A DNA stretch of 64,000 nucleotides from Dryas octopetala (Eukaryota; Streptophyta; Magnoliopsida; Rosales; Rosaceae): contig OY992836.1 of NCBI GenBank assembly GCA_963921425.1, positions 6,091,825-6,155,824 of the forward strand, written 5' to 3'. The notes under the pieces were generated by a model. The model had not been told where the DNA came from. It saw nothing but the letters and a program-made list of their open reading frames with translations, and ran no database searches. Positions 47,342 through 59,100 of this stretch are shown here, in pieces. The number at the start of each line of letters is the position of its first letter. Positions within the stretch are counted from its first letter, which is position 1. Position numbers and translations under genes: made by a program.

Positions 47342-48640
47342 CTAATCTAACACACCATCAAAACCACTTAGCAATCTCATGCTCTTTACATGCTTGTGAA
47401 AGGCTGTATTAGGAAGCCCTTTGTTAAGTGGATCAGCAATCATTGAACTTGTATCAATGTGTTCGAGTTTGGTATACCCTTTTTTAACCTTTTCACTAAC
47501 TAGCAGATATTTAAGGTCCAAATGCTTAGTCCCTGAAGATCTTTTGTTGTTCTTAGTAAAGAAGACTGCAGCACTATTGTCATTCCACAACTGAATGGGC
47601 CTTTCAATCGAATCAACCACTTTTAAGCTTGCAATGAAACTTTTCAACCACACTGCATGCACGGTGGCTTCATAGCATGCAATAAACTCTGCTTGCATTA
47701 TTGATGAAGCCACTAAATGTTGTTTGACACTCTTCCAAGACACTGCACCTCCTCCAAACATGAAAACGAAACTTGCGGTCGATTTTAGTGAATCCACACA
47801 TCCTGCAAAATCAGCATCTGCAAATCCTATCAACTCTAAATTTTCACTTCTTTTGTATACCAGTTTGTAATCCTTTGTTCTCTGTAAGTACCTCATGACT
47901 TTCTTGCCAGCCACCCAATGTGCTTGGCCTGGATTGGACTGAAATCTGCCCAAAACACTAACAGGAAAAGCAATATTAGGTCTTGTGCAGACTTGAGCAT
48001 ACATGATGCTCCCAACCAGTGAGGCATAAGGGTTGTCATTCATTTCCATTCTCTCTTGAGCTGTTTGAGGTGCCTGTTTCTTGCTTAACTTATCTCCTTT
48101 TGTAATGGGAACTTCACCTCCTGCACAAGTCTCCATGTTGAACCTTTTAAGCACCTTTTCAATATAGCCCTTTTGTGATAGTCCGAGTAACCCTCTCTCT
48201 CTATCTCTGCTGATTTCAATGCCTAACACATAAGAGGCTTCACCCAAATCTGTCATTTCAAAATGCTTTGACAGAAACATCTTGGTATCGTGTAAAAAGG
48301 TCAAGTTGCTGCTAGCTAAGAGGATATCATCAACATATAGAATCAAAACAATGAAATTTCTCCCACAGACCTTAAGGTATATACACTCATCTGCTGGATT
48401 TTCTATAAAACCATGTGATCTCACCACTTCATCAAATTTCAGATACCATTGCCTAGATGCTTGTTTCAAACCATAAATAGATTTATCTAGCTTGCAAACC
48501 AAATGATTCTCCCCTTCTTGAATGAAACCCTCTGGCTGCTGCATGTATATATCTTCATCAAGGTTTCCATTCAAGAATGCAGTTTTTACATCCATTTGAT
48601 GAAGTGACAAGTCAAAATGTGTTGCAAGTGCCATTATGAC
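47342..48640 (-). pseudogene. copia fossil: reverse transcriptase and RNase H part
   Basis: Fossil part. Recognised by DVKTAFLNGNLDEDIYMQQP, YGLKQASRQWYLKFD, the ILYVDDILLAS active-site block of copia reverse transcriptase, and ADADFAGC with LWNDNSAAV of RNase H. Belongs to the element at 39641-53348. Confidence 0.9.
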
Positions 48641-48856
48641 TCAAAATGAGTCTTTTGTGGAAACATGAGAAAATGTATCATTATAATCAATCCCTTCTTG
48701 CTGTGTGAAGCCCTTGGCAACTAACCTTGCCTTATATCTGTCAATTTTCCCTTTTGAATCCCTTTTGGTTTTAAAAACCCACTTGCAACCTATAGGTTTA
48801 CACCCTTAAGGTCTTTCCATCAATTTCCAGACACCATTCTTCTTCATTGATTCTAA

Positions 48857-50353
48857 TTAAGATTTCATAGCTACTAGCCACTTATCATTTTGTTCACTAA
48901 GCAAAGCCTGCCTAAAGGTGGTTGGATCATCTATATTGTTAATGTCATGCTCGGATTCCTGCAAGTATACCAGATAATCATCAGACAAGGCTGATTTCCT
49001 CTCTCTTTGTGATCTTCTTAATTCTATGTTGTCATTCTGAGCTGGCAGATTTTCTTGATTTGCTGGTGGTTGCTCAATAATTTGCTCAAGTGGTCGAGGA
49101 TTATTCTCAGCTTCTAAAGGTGTCTCATTGCTCAAGTTTCTATGAGGTAAAACTAGGACTGATGGATTCTCACTGCTATCTTGTAGCTCATCAAAGACAA
49201 AACCCTCCTCTTTTGTTTCAACTGTATCATCTTCTATAAAAACAGCTCTTTGTGTTTCAACAAATCTGGTTATGTTAGTTGGACAATAGAATATATACCC
49301 CTTTGTTCTTTTTGGATATCCAACAAAATAGCAGCTTGTAGTTTTTGGGTCTAGTTTCTTTTCCATAGGATTATATAACTTAGCTTCAGCCTTGCAGCCC
49401 CAAACTCTAAGATGATTTAGACTAGGTTTCCTACTGTTCCACAGTTCAAAAGGTATCTTATTCATACTTTTGGTAGGTACTCTATTCAAAATGTAGTTTG
49501 CTGCCTTAAGAGCTTCTCCTCAAAGAAAAATGGGAAGGTCAGAGCAACACATCATACTTCTAATCATGTCTTTCAAGGTTCTATTGCGCCTCTCTGCAAC
49601 TCCATTTTGTTGTGGGGTTCCTGGATTTGTATATTGAACAACAATGCCTTCTTGTTGTAGAATCCTTGCAAAAGGACCTGGATTTCTACCAGCCTCATCG
49701 AATTTTCCATAAAACTCCCCACCCCTATCAGACCTTACCACTTTGATCTTGAGATTTAACTGATTTTCAACTTCAGCTTTGAAGATTTTAAACATGTCCA
49801 GTGCACTAGACTTTTCAGTTATTAGGTACACATAACCAAATCTGGAGAAATCATCTGTAAAAGTAATGAAGTATTTAAAACCATCATGTGTCTGGTTAGG
49901 GAAAGGTCCACAAATGTCTGTGTGTATTAGTTTTAGCAGATTTTGGCTTCTAACAGCACCTTTCTTTCTGGCATTTGTGAATTTTCCTTTTACACATTCG
50001 ATGCACACATCTTCCAAGTCATTGAAATCAAGTGGTGGCAACACTAATTCTTTGCATAAGGTGTTCATTCTTTCCTTTGATTTATGTCCAAGTCTTTTAT
50101 GCCAAAGCTTGCACGGATTTAGTTTATTTGAATATAGGTTGCTGCTGATTGTGTTAATGGTTGAAACAGAATGCTTGCAATTCAAACGAAAAAGATTGTC
50201 AACTAAAATTCCATTGCCAACTAGAACTTTGTTATTGAAAATGCTGAAACCAAATTGATCAAACTCAAAGTTGAAGTTTGATTTAACAAGCCTACTAATT
50301 GAAATTAAATTCCTTCTAATGGAAGGTACATATACTGCATCAACTAATTCCAA
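48857..50353 (-). pseudogene. copia fossil: integrase part
   Basis: Fossil part. It has the zinc-binding HKRLGHKSKERM region, the IHTDICGPFP and RSDRGGEFYG catalytic-core words and the GVAERRNRTL block of copia integrases, then the linker towards the reverse transcriptase. Confidence 0.88.
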
Positions 50354-50381
50354 AATGAATCATGACTCTAATTTAATCCTA

Positions 50382-50939
50382 GAGCAAATTACAATTTAGT
50401 ACCTTAACTTTACATGTTATTTCAACTTAGTACCTCAACTTTGAAACTTACAAAAAAGTACCTCAACTTTCATTTTGTATCAACTTAGTACCCCAACTTT
50501 GAAAACTTGCAAAAAAGTACCTCAACTTTCATTTTGTGTCAAAATAGTACCTCCGTTAGTTTTTCTGTTAAAGTGGTAGGGGTATTTTCGTCTTTTCCTT
50601 AAATTTTAAAAATAATAATTGTTTTTTAATAAAAAATTTCATAAAGTAAAAAAAAAATTTTATGAAATTTTAATTTTAAGAAATTTTTTTATTAAAAAAA
50701 ATTATTATTTTTTAAATTTAAGGAAAAGACGAAAATACCCCTGCCACTTTGATAGAAAAACTAACTGAGGTACTATTTTGACACAAAATGAAAGTTGAGG
50801 TACTTTTTTGCAAGTTTTCAAAGTTGGGGTACTAAGTTGATACAAAATGAAAGTTGAGGTACTTTTTTGCAAGTTTTCAAAGTTGAGGTACTAAGTTGAA
50901 ACAACATGTAAAGTTGAGGTACTAAATTGTAATTTGCTC
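50382..50939. mobile_element. 558 bp foldback MITE, Mutator-like (family F, copy 2)
   Basis: Inserted in the copia fossil between its gag-protease and integrase parts. Both ends read inward GAGCAAATTACAATTTAG. Exact 9-base duplication TTAATCCTA at 50373-50381 and 50940-50948. The arms match copy 1 (37521-38212) closely; the A/T core is shorter. Confidence 0.92.
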
Positions 50940-52024
50940 TTAATCCTAACTAATCCAATGAAGTCCACCTGGATCTTCTCTCCATTGCCTACGAACACCT
51001 TCACCTTATCCTTTTTTGGTGGTCTCTTGGTTATGAACCCCTGCAAAGAATTAGTAACATGAATTGTTGCACCACTATCAAGCCACCAAGAATCAGAAGG
51101 AACCTCTATAGTGTTAGATTCAAAACATACTGAAACATGATCAAAATTACCTTTAGTCTTTCTCTTTTCTAGCCAACGTTTGTACCTCCTACAATCCTTC
51201 TTCATATGCCCTGGTTTCTTACAAAATAAACATTTATTCTGCCCCAGCTTAGGATTGTTTCTATTCCCAATTCTCCCTGTAAAATTGGCCATGGCAGCAG
51301 GTTGAGCATTGTTGGCCCTAACAGCAAATTGAGCATTATTGTTCTCTCTCGGGTTAGCTTGAATCAGGTTAATATGGTTCTTATCTTTCTCTCTTTTTTG
51401 TCTTTGTTCATCTTGTGCACAAATGCCTATTAGATCATCTAGAGTCCAAGTTTCCCTTTGAGAGATATAGTTACTTTTCAGCTGCTCGAATTCACTTGGC
51501 AGAGAGTTCAATGCAAGGTGAACCATCATACTATCATCGACTGTGACATTGAGTTCTCTCAGCTTGGTACCAATATCAATCATATTCAGAATGTGCAGCC
51601 TTACTCCCCCTTCTCGATTGTACTTGATATTAGTCAATTGGTTCAGCAAAATGCCTTTTTCAACCTTTTCAGATTCCTTGAATTTCAGTCCAATAGACTC
51701 AAGGAATGCTCTAGCATTGTCAGAAGGTGGAATGCCACCCCTCACAGCTGGTGACATGGATCTCTGCATAATGAGAATGGCCATCCTATTGGCCTTCTCC
51801 CACTTAAGATAGTGTGCGTTAACATCTGCTGCTGCATCAGCAGCAGGAATTTCTGGTGCATTTTCCCTCAGTGCTATATCAAAATCCAGCAATCCCAAAG
51901 ATATCTCAAGGTCTTGTTTCCACTTCTTGTAGTTGGATCCAGTCAGTGTTTCAATAGTGTTATAATTCATTGAAGTGTTGACTGTAGCATTAAAACAAGA
52001 TTCACAAATTAACACAATCCCCAT
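50940..52024 (-). pseudogene. copia fossil: gag and start of protease
   Basis: Fossil part. It has a gag domain (LTGSNYKKWKQDLEISLGLL), a CCHC zinc knuckle (CLFCKKPGHMKKDC) and the WWLDSGATIHVT protease active-site region. Confidence 0.9.
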
Positions 52025-52861
52025 GAAAACTTTAAAGTTTACTACAATTTTAATTCACACCTGTGGGTTGAGAATTAAACATGTATATGAAGCACTATAA
52101 TATGAAAATGCATGAGTTTCTTGAATAAAAAGATTCCCACGTCTGTGGACTGAAGGAATTTCTTTATTAACTCATGCAGTTCATATCATATGTCTTTCCA
52201 TCATAAGTGATTTCAAATTGAGTTACTCTCATCTGTGGACAGAAAGTTAATCAATTTGATTTCAGTTATGATGCAATATTTTGAGATCAATAACTTTGAT
52301 TGCAAAATATTTGAATGAACCAAGCTGCTGTGGCTCACTTGATTGATTCAAAATTCTGCAGATTCGATCTATAGGCTGTCAAGTGTGATCTGGTTGATTC
52401 TTGATACCAAGATCACACTTGTTAATCAATATTTTATATATATATAGATATATATATATATATTAAGTAAACATGCAATCTTATCATTCTTAGTTTAACA
52501 GAATATTTATGATACATCAATTGAATAAGTTCAATAACAAATATGCTTGTCTCGATTAAAATAGTACACAATTTGCAGTATAGCTTGCAACATAAAAGTA
52601 CATGCAGACTTGATATGTATATATATATATATGTATATATTATAATGGTACTTGAATTCGAAAATATGCAAGCAATCAGATAATATGCACTCATATATGC
52701 TGGTTAAATATATATATATATAATTGATTAATCAAAGTTTCTTGTAAAAACCAGGCAGCATACAAATCGATTTTTTTTTTTTTTTTTGCAAGCAGACATG
52801 GTTAAACGTACAGTGAATACCTTGATTTTAAAGGTTAGCAATCATATTTTAGAACATGCAA

Positions 52862-52880
52862 CTTAGGCTTTGATACCACA
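52862..52880 (-). other. primer-binding site of the copia fossil
   Basis: TGGTATCAAAGCC on the minus strand, next to the 5' LTR, is close to the TGGTATCAGAGC site complementary to initiator tRNA-Met used by most plant copia elements. Confidence 0.75.
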
Positions 52881-52881
52881 G

Positions 52882-53348
52882 CCTTGCACTTTATAGTTGT
52901 ATATTCTAAAACACATACCTTGGTCTGCCATGAGATCAAGTAGTGCAGCAACAAGAAAAATTCGAATTCTGCAGAACAAAGAAATAAATAAAACAGAGCT
53001 CTTCTCTCACAATCCGATCCCTTGATCTCTGATTCTAGATGGGGTGAATATCACTTTTGAGAATACATGATCGTTTGGAGAGGGACCTCTATTTATATGC
53101 ATCACAGCAAGAGTCATTCCCATCAAAAGAACACTTGCGTGTCCTTATGCAATGCTAATATTTAATCAATCCTAAGTCCACAAGAATATGGAATCCTTAT
53201 GAGATTTGGTATTGCAGCCGAAAACTTATGGCATACCAAGACCAAAACTCTAGCTGGTTTAAGTTCCTAATCAAACACTGCAGCCCTTTATTCCTAATGT
53301 GATTAGAAGACCAACACTTTATGGTTTAAGACAACAATAAGTCTTACA
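52882..53348 (-). repeat. 5' LTR of the copia fossil
   Basis: Pairs with 39641-40107. It contains TATTTATATGCATC (TATA-like on the minus strand in reverse) and starts TGTAAGACTTATTG. Confidence 0.9.
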
Positions 53349-53544
53349 TGTAGTCCTTAATTGAGTTATCTTTACATTTGTGTAACAAATTATTTTCTCA
53401 TAATTTTATTAAGAGTGGTTTTATTTTGGAAGTGACTCATATCGATCGGTGAGCCAATGGTGTCACCATTCATATATCAACAAATATTTCCAACAAAATT
53501 TATCTGCCAAGCACATGGCGCCGCCGCATCATATCATACGCCTT

Positions 53545-53656
53545 ACAATATATAATTATTATACATATTAATATAAACATATCGTCCAATAATACTCTTA
53601 CAAATTTAATTTATTATACCATGTGACGATATATCGGTTATACACAATAATTTTTC
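53545..53656. mobile_element. partial copy of MITE family M
   Basis: ATATTAATATAAACATATCGTCCAATAATAC matches the middle of the copy at 34413-34570, and the stretch ends AATAATTTTTC as they do. The left arm is missing or diverged. Confidence 0.55.
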
Positions 53657-53939
53657 ATGAAAGACCACCATCTCTTATGTGAAAAATAATTGAATTTCAC
53701 AATTAATTACCAACATTATCTCCATCGATCATTCTCTAGTCACTTATCACTTTTGTATATTATCAATCATTCTCGACAACCATTCCTATCGTACAAGTTT
53801 CAGACTTTGTACATGTTCACATTTTTTTTGTGTGAACATATATATAAATTTTACCAAAAAAAATACACTTGGAAATTTTATTTCGGAACATGTACAAGGA
53901 ATTAAATTCCCTATTGTTTAATCAATTTGTTTTCCTAAG

Positions 53940-54900
53940 AAATCATATTGTTTGTTTATAAATAGAATGATATATATTTTTTTGGCTATCAATAAGAAAC
54001 TACCATGAATAGCAGCACTTAATATGGGGCTGACAACATCATGAAAAAATAAAGGAAGAAATCCTAGCTTATAGATATCAGGATAAAGACAACGACCCAA
54101 CACCTACCTAATACTCCTGGATAGAGCGAGATTACTTGCCAAACATATCAAAACCTAAAACCAGGTTCCAGACAAAGATTGAAGCCCATTGGTTTCCAAA
54201 ACAACCCTTCTAGAATCGTCCACTTCATCTATAAAATGACCTACTATAGGACTGATCGAGTTCTGTGCACAACCTGCCTTAATCTCCATATACATACTTA
54301 TTGGGTTTTGGCTTTCCTTAGAGAAAATGTTGAGGATTTCTGAGGTGTGTGAAGGCCAAGATGAAGATGAAGATGATCTTGTTCTTGAGATCTTAACTTT
54401 CAAAATATTGGATCAATGATTTACCAGAGGTACATATATATTATTAAACCCTTCATTTGATCATTTTTGTTACAAACTCTTCTTGAATGTATATGATCAT
54501 TTTTGTTATTGATCATATATATATTGTTCGATATGCAATGGAGGGTTCAATAACACGTACTCAAAAATCAGATTACCAGAATAGATGTGTGGATTTCAAC
54601 TCTGGAGCATGAAATCTTTGTACCTTGATAAGTTTATGACAAACTCTTGTTGTATTTATTATGTTAAATAATGTTAGGAAGTGAAAATTGAACATATATA
54701 TATTTATATATATGCAACGAAAATATGTATACTTCAAATGATTAATAGTAACATCGTGTCATCAAATTTCATGGTCAAGTTTTATTTTTCTTCATCAAAT
54801 GCTAAAGTTGATTTTGGATTTGATGTCTTCCTGAAGGCTAAAGTCTGCTAAATAATGGATGATCAAGAAGATAAGTTGTTAAACAAAGAGATGTTAAACG
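53940..54900 (+). repeat. copy B of a diverged segment duplication
   Basis: Aligns in blocks with 34640-37400 in the same orientation, without the foldback element. It has TATAAAATG at 54233 upstream of the small ORF. Confidence 0.7.
54327..54419 (+). CDS. 30-codon ORF in duplication copy B, function unknown
   Basis: MLRISEVCEGQDEDEDDLVL and ending LTFKILDQ, the same length and frame as 34844-34936. A possible splice donor CCAGAG|GTACAT follows the stop by about a dozen bases. No known family was recognised. Amino-acid changes outnumber silent ones, which argues against strong protein constraint. Confidence 0.25.
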   Translation: MLRISEVCEGQDEDEDDLVLEILTFKILDQ

Positions 54901-54959
54901 ATATATTACGACAACAAGAGATTAATTAAACAATGCCTATATATAAAAATTTGTTGAGT

Positions 54960-55150
54960 TGTTAATGGGTGTCACGCCCCAAACCCCAAGTATGTGATTA
55001 AAGATACAATCCTGACATTTGGACATGTGACATACGCGGTGCCTACCTTGAGCGCATATTCGAAACTTGTAACCAAACGCATTTTTGTCATTTTTTAAAT
55101 TTGTAAAATGAAAAACTGTTTTGTAAAATGTTACTAAACGCACCCTTAGT
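54960..55150. mobile_element. short remnants: gypsy-LTR-like start and MITE tail
   Basis: GGGTGTCACGCCCCAAACCCC is a word common at the ends of plant gypsy LTRs (fossil, only about 110 bases kept). It runs into ACCAAACGCA...ACTAAACGCACCCTTA, which looks like a pair of ends of a small MITE. Both calls are by resemblance. Confidence 0.35.
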
Positions 55151-56180
55151 TTTCAAATTTTCCTGCTAAACTTAATTTGTTTTGTTCACACAAAAATATT
55201 AAATTCATGTGTGGTAGAAAATGTCTCTTCCCTCTGGAGTTAGCGAGTGTGGAGAGATCGGCTGGTATAAAGTATGTTGAATCCGTTGCTTTGATCCTAT
55301 TAATTGGATTAAACGTTGATCTCTTGGAGGGACCTCCAAAGCCTTAGGCTATATTTTTCATATTGCCTACCGCCATACGGCATCTACAAAGCATTATATA
55401 GACAACCCAATACTAAGAATAGTAGATAGCAGAGAGTTGTAGACTCTATTGGAAAACCAACAAACAGATAAGACTCCATTGGATTACCAATACCTTAATG
55501 GAAGGACTTGAGAGCAGCACATCTTCCCATTTGTCAATTGCAAATGGAGGATTGCTGAGGGTTTTCCTCTTCTCAAGTCTCTAGTGATTCCATTGAGAAT
55601 CATATATATTGAATGGCCATAAGAATCTTGATTTACTTGATACACAGCACAGCCACTGTATTGACAATGCTGATATCTTATTCTGAGTCCAAGTCATCGT
55701 GGGATGACTAAAAGGAGAGAACTAAAAACAGCTATAGTTTGATGAATGTTGGGGGAGTCATGAAAATTGAAAAGTATTACTTCATTATTTATGTAGTGAC
55801 CACATAATAAGCCTTGACATCAAACATACAGATCAAATCAGAAACCACTCAAACAAAAAGTAGCATTGACAATTACCACAGGGAAAATTAAGAGTTTCAG
55901 TTCAGCACTATGATTTTAAGCTAGTGAAATAGAAGAAATCCAGGTGGTAGTATAAATCTGATAAATACTTTACAACCCCAAAAGTTCATTCAAACAGCCA
56001 AAGCTCGAAAATGGGGTTATCTGGGTTGGCACAGATCAACTAATCAATGAAGCCATCAAAGCACTACATTTCTGAAATTAAAATCTAGCAAATAATTTTT
56101 CCGTTGCCATTATCATACATTATAATACAAGTATGCTAATCAAACTAAACTAGACTTCCAAGAACTCTCACAAACAAAAG
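55150..56180. other. intergenic and ARP7 3' flank, no gene seen
   Basis: No coding frame or clear repeat. The last few hundred bases are the probable ARP7 3' UTR. Confidence 0.5.
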
Positions 56181-56184
56181 ATCC

Positions 56185-59100
56185 TCAGAAGCATTTCCGA
56201 TGAACAACAGAAGGTCCAGTTTCATCATAGTCTGCTTTAGTTACATGCTGATTTTGCGGGAACACAACTTTGGCAAGTATGGCACCTCCCACCCATGCTG
56301 AATACATTGACAAATTCTCTGGCATATATTCTGGAGGCTGTAACCCACACCAAGATAGGATTTAAACAAAAATTTGGCAATGCAGCCAGTACAAAGAAAA
56401 CAGTGTTGGGTAAATGTTATCTAAACCATAAAGTATTTTCTCACAAGCTTTCAGTCCTCAGGATGTAAAGTGATTCAGTGATTGCTTAACCTTATTGTCT
56501 GAAATAACATGAAAATTATTGCAGGTGACCAAATTAAGAAAAATTAAGTGATTATCTATATTTCAAGCACAGACAAACATATCCAAAAGTTTTTTTGCTG
56601 TATCCCAGAATGATGCAATTCCTTTTTACAAAATTCAATGGCATTTTTCTAGTAGAGCACTGGCAATATTAACAAACACCAGTTATTACTATTTTGTTAT
56701 ATTTAAATAATTAATTAATGTCATATATAACCAAATTGGACAAGAATATTTATATCCAGTATAAAACTCTTCACGCCAAAAGTCACTTCCAAATCAATGA
56801 ACACATTGATCTTTTTAAACTAGAGTTCAGGCATACATTCTACCGAATATACCAGAACAAAGAAGAAAACATAATCATAACTGCAAGAGCATAAAATTCT
56901 AGAAAAAATTTCCACAGCAAATCAACGAAAATTTTGGTACTGTCGAAAAGATCAGGAACACAACAATATAGCATTATCACTTGTTTAACGTGTAGCAAAC
57001 AAGACAGGGAAATGCCATACAAGAGAAACTGTCACAACATCAGTGTGGACTGTGGACTGTACGTGAGCTATAGACAGCCTTGGAAACAATGGAAACCAAC
57101 CATACTTACATTTATAGTATGTGGACCTCAAATTTGAAATTCAGGAGGTTATTTCATCTATTTTGGCCAAGTAAATTCAGGAGGTTATTTCATCTTTTCA
57201 GGAGGTTATTTCATCTTAATTATTAAGAAATTGCACTTTTTTGACAGTTTTCTGGTGACAGTAAATGATAGATGTGATCTCATGACTCAGGAAGATGACA
57301 TCACGAATGTTGACAAAGTTTAGCTGAACATTTTTTAGATGTTTTGCCTGGCCAGATTTAACTCTAAATCTACCCCACCCTAAACTCTCAAGCTAAAACC
57401 AAATTTCAGTTTGTAATGATAGCATAAATTACCTTAATTAAAGCAGGACGGACAGCAGATGAGCATAGGCCAGCTTCTTTCTGAAACCTTTCTTCAAAAC
57501 CTGCAATAAAAAGCAATCCAACTTCCAATAAGGAATAACAGAGCAAAAGTTTCTATTTCTTCTGAAACAAGAAAGTCAAACTCAAATGTGGCGATGCTCT
57601 TATATCAGTTGGACTGGAAAATCTTTCCAAAGAGAATCATGTTAAAGGAACTCTAAACCCACAGATCCCCACACCTTCGTGAATCCATTAATTAAATCGA
57701 TGTAGATGATAAGGTTAAGGAAAGTGTCCAAAGAAAGGGCCTTGCAGAAAACAATGTATTCCGACTAGCAAATTATTTAGGGAAAGAAAAAAAGATAAAA
57801 AAATAAAGTAAATACATCATATTATTCAATGCATCTGAAATACACAAGTATCATTGACTATAAAACAGTAAAACTCACCAGTCATAGAAGAAGTGCCACC
57901 ACACAGTACCGTATTTTCCAGCAATTGCCGGTGATTATCAGACGATACTGTTGAAATACAACGAACAAGCTGCTCAACAATCCCATGAGCCTCTAAACCC
58001 AGAATAGATGGTTGGAATAAAGCCTCCCCAACAGTATATTTTTCTCTTCCAATCGTAATGACCTAAAACAATAACCAGTATTACATTCAGAACGTTGGCA
58101 AAAAGCAGAGTGATGAAAACGGGGAGAAAAGAGAATTTGGCAACAAGACAGATGGCTATGCTTGGAGTAAACATAACTGTGAGCTGAATGCCTTGAGATG
58201 GGATCACTGTCATTTTGTGTTTAAACTTCAGAAAATAAGATCGGCGATAAAAAACTGCCTCTTTTTAAAAGAAAAAGAGAAAAGTTTTGAACTTTAAACA
58301 CCATTCACTAGTTGTTTCTTTAGAATTCAACATGTAAGATTAGAGAAGATCTGAGTGGATAATTTTGCATTTAAACTCTTTATACACATAAAGCATAATG
58401 AACACATACTGGATACAAACTAAACAAAACCAGCTAACTATGACAAGTGCAAGGCAGTTACAACATAAATAATGGTGAATTATAGACATAAATGATGTAC
58501 CCAGGTCAACATATCCTCAACCCAACATCCCTAATAAGCTACAACATCTATATCTTTTCCATCTATCCAGATCATAATTTCATAAACAAACCAGACCTGT
58601 CCATCAGGAAGAGTATGTTGCTCTGTCTGACATGCATTTTTGGTCTTTTCATAAGCAAGTTCATCTTCCACACAACATGAATATTGCTCTTTTATTTTCT
58701 CAATATCAGACATTTTGAAATTCACCAGAGGATTGGATTTCCCAAGCTCTTCAGCGAGTAAATTCGTCAATTCAATACCTCCAATTTCAAACCTTCTTGA
58801 GGCAATGTGCTGAACTGCACCTTCAATTACTGGTGCAATATCTGTTACAAATTGACCAAAGATACATAAAAGGCACATTTAAAAGACGATCAGTTTGCTT
58901 CCTTTTTACATAGCCAAGAGTACCGTTCATTTGAAAAGTTATCACTAGCTTCCACATAAAGATATCAAAAGCCATTAATAGGTCATTCTGGTTAACTATA
59001 ACTCGCCAGCTTTAGGTCACCCACCAACACATCTTTATGACTATTATTATCATATGGACACCTAATGCAGTGAATTACTATGTGGATGGTTATAGCTTGG

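Larger units (their letters stand above)
39641..53348 (-). mobile_element. Ty1/copia LTR retrotransposon fossil, young, with two nested DNA transposons
   Basis: A fossil lying on the minus strand. LTRs of 467 bp (39641-40107 and 52882-53348) are about 98-99 percent identical by eye, so the insertion is young, on the order of a million years or less at usual plant rates. The flanks are TGTAG on both sides (39636-39640, 53349-53353). A primer site like the initiator tRNA-Met site lies just inside the right LTR and a purine tract (GTGGGAGAA) before the left LTR. Parts in order from the right: gag with a CCHC knuckle, protease, integrase, reverse transcriptase and RNase H. It is broken: a CACTA and a foldback MITE sit inside it and there are roughly three or four further interruptions. 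Confidence 0.92.
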
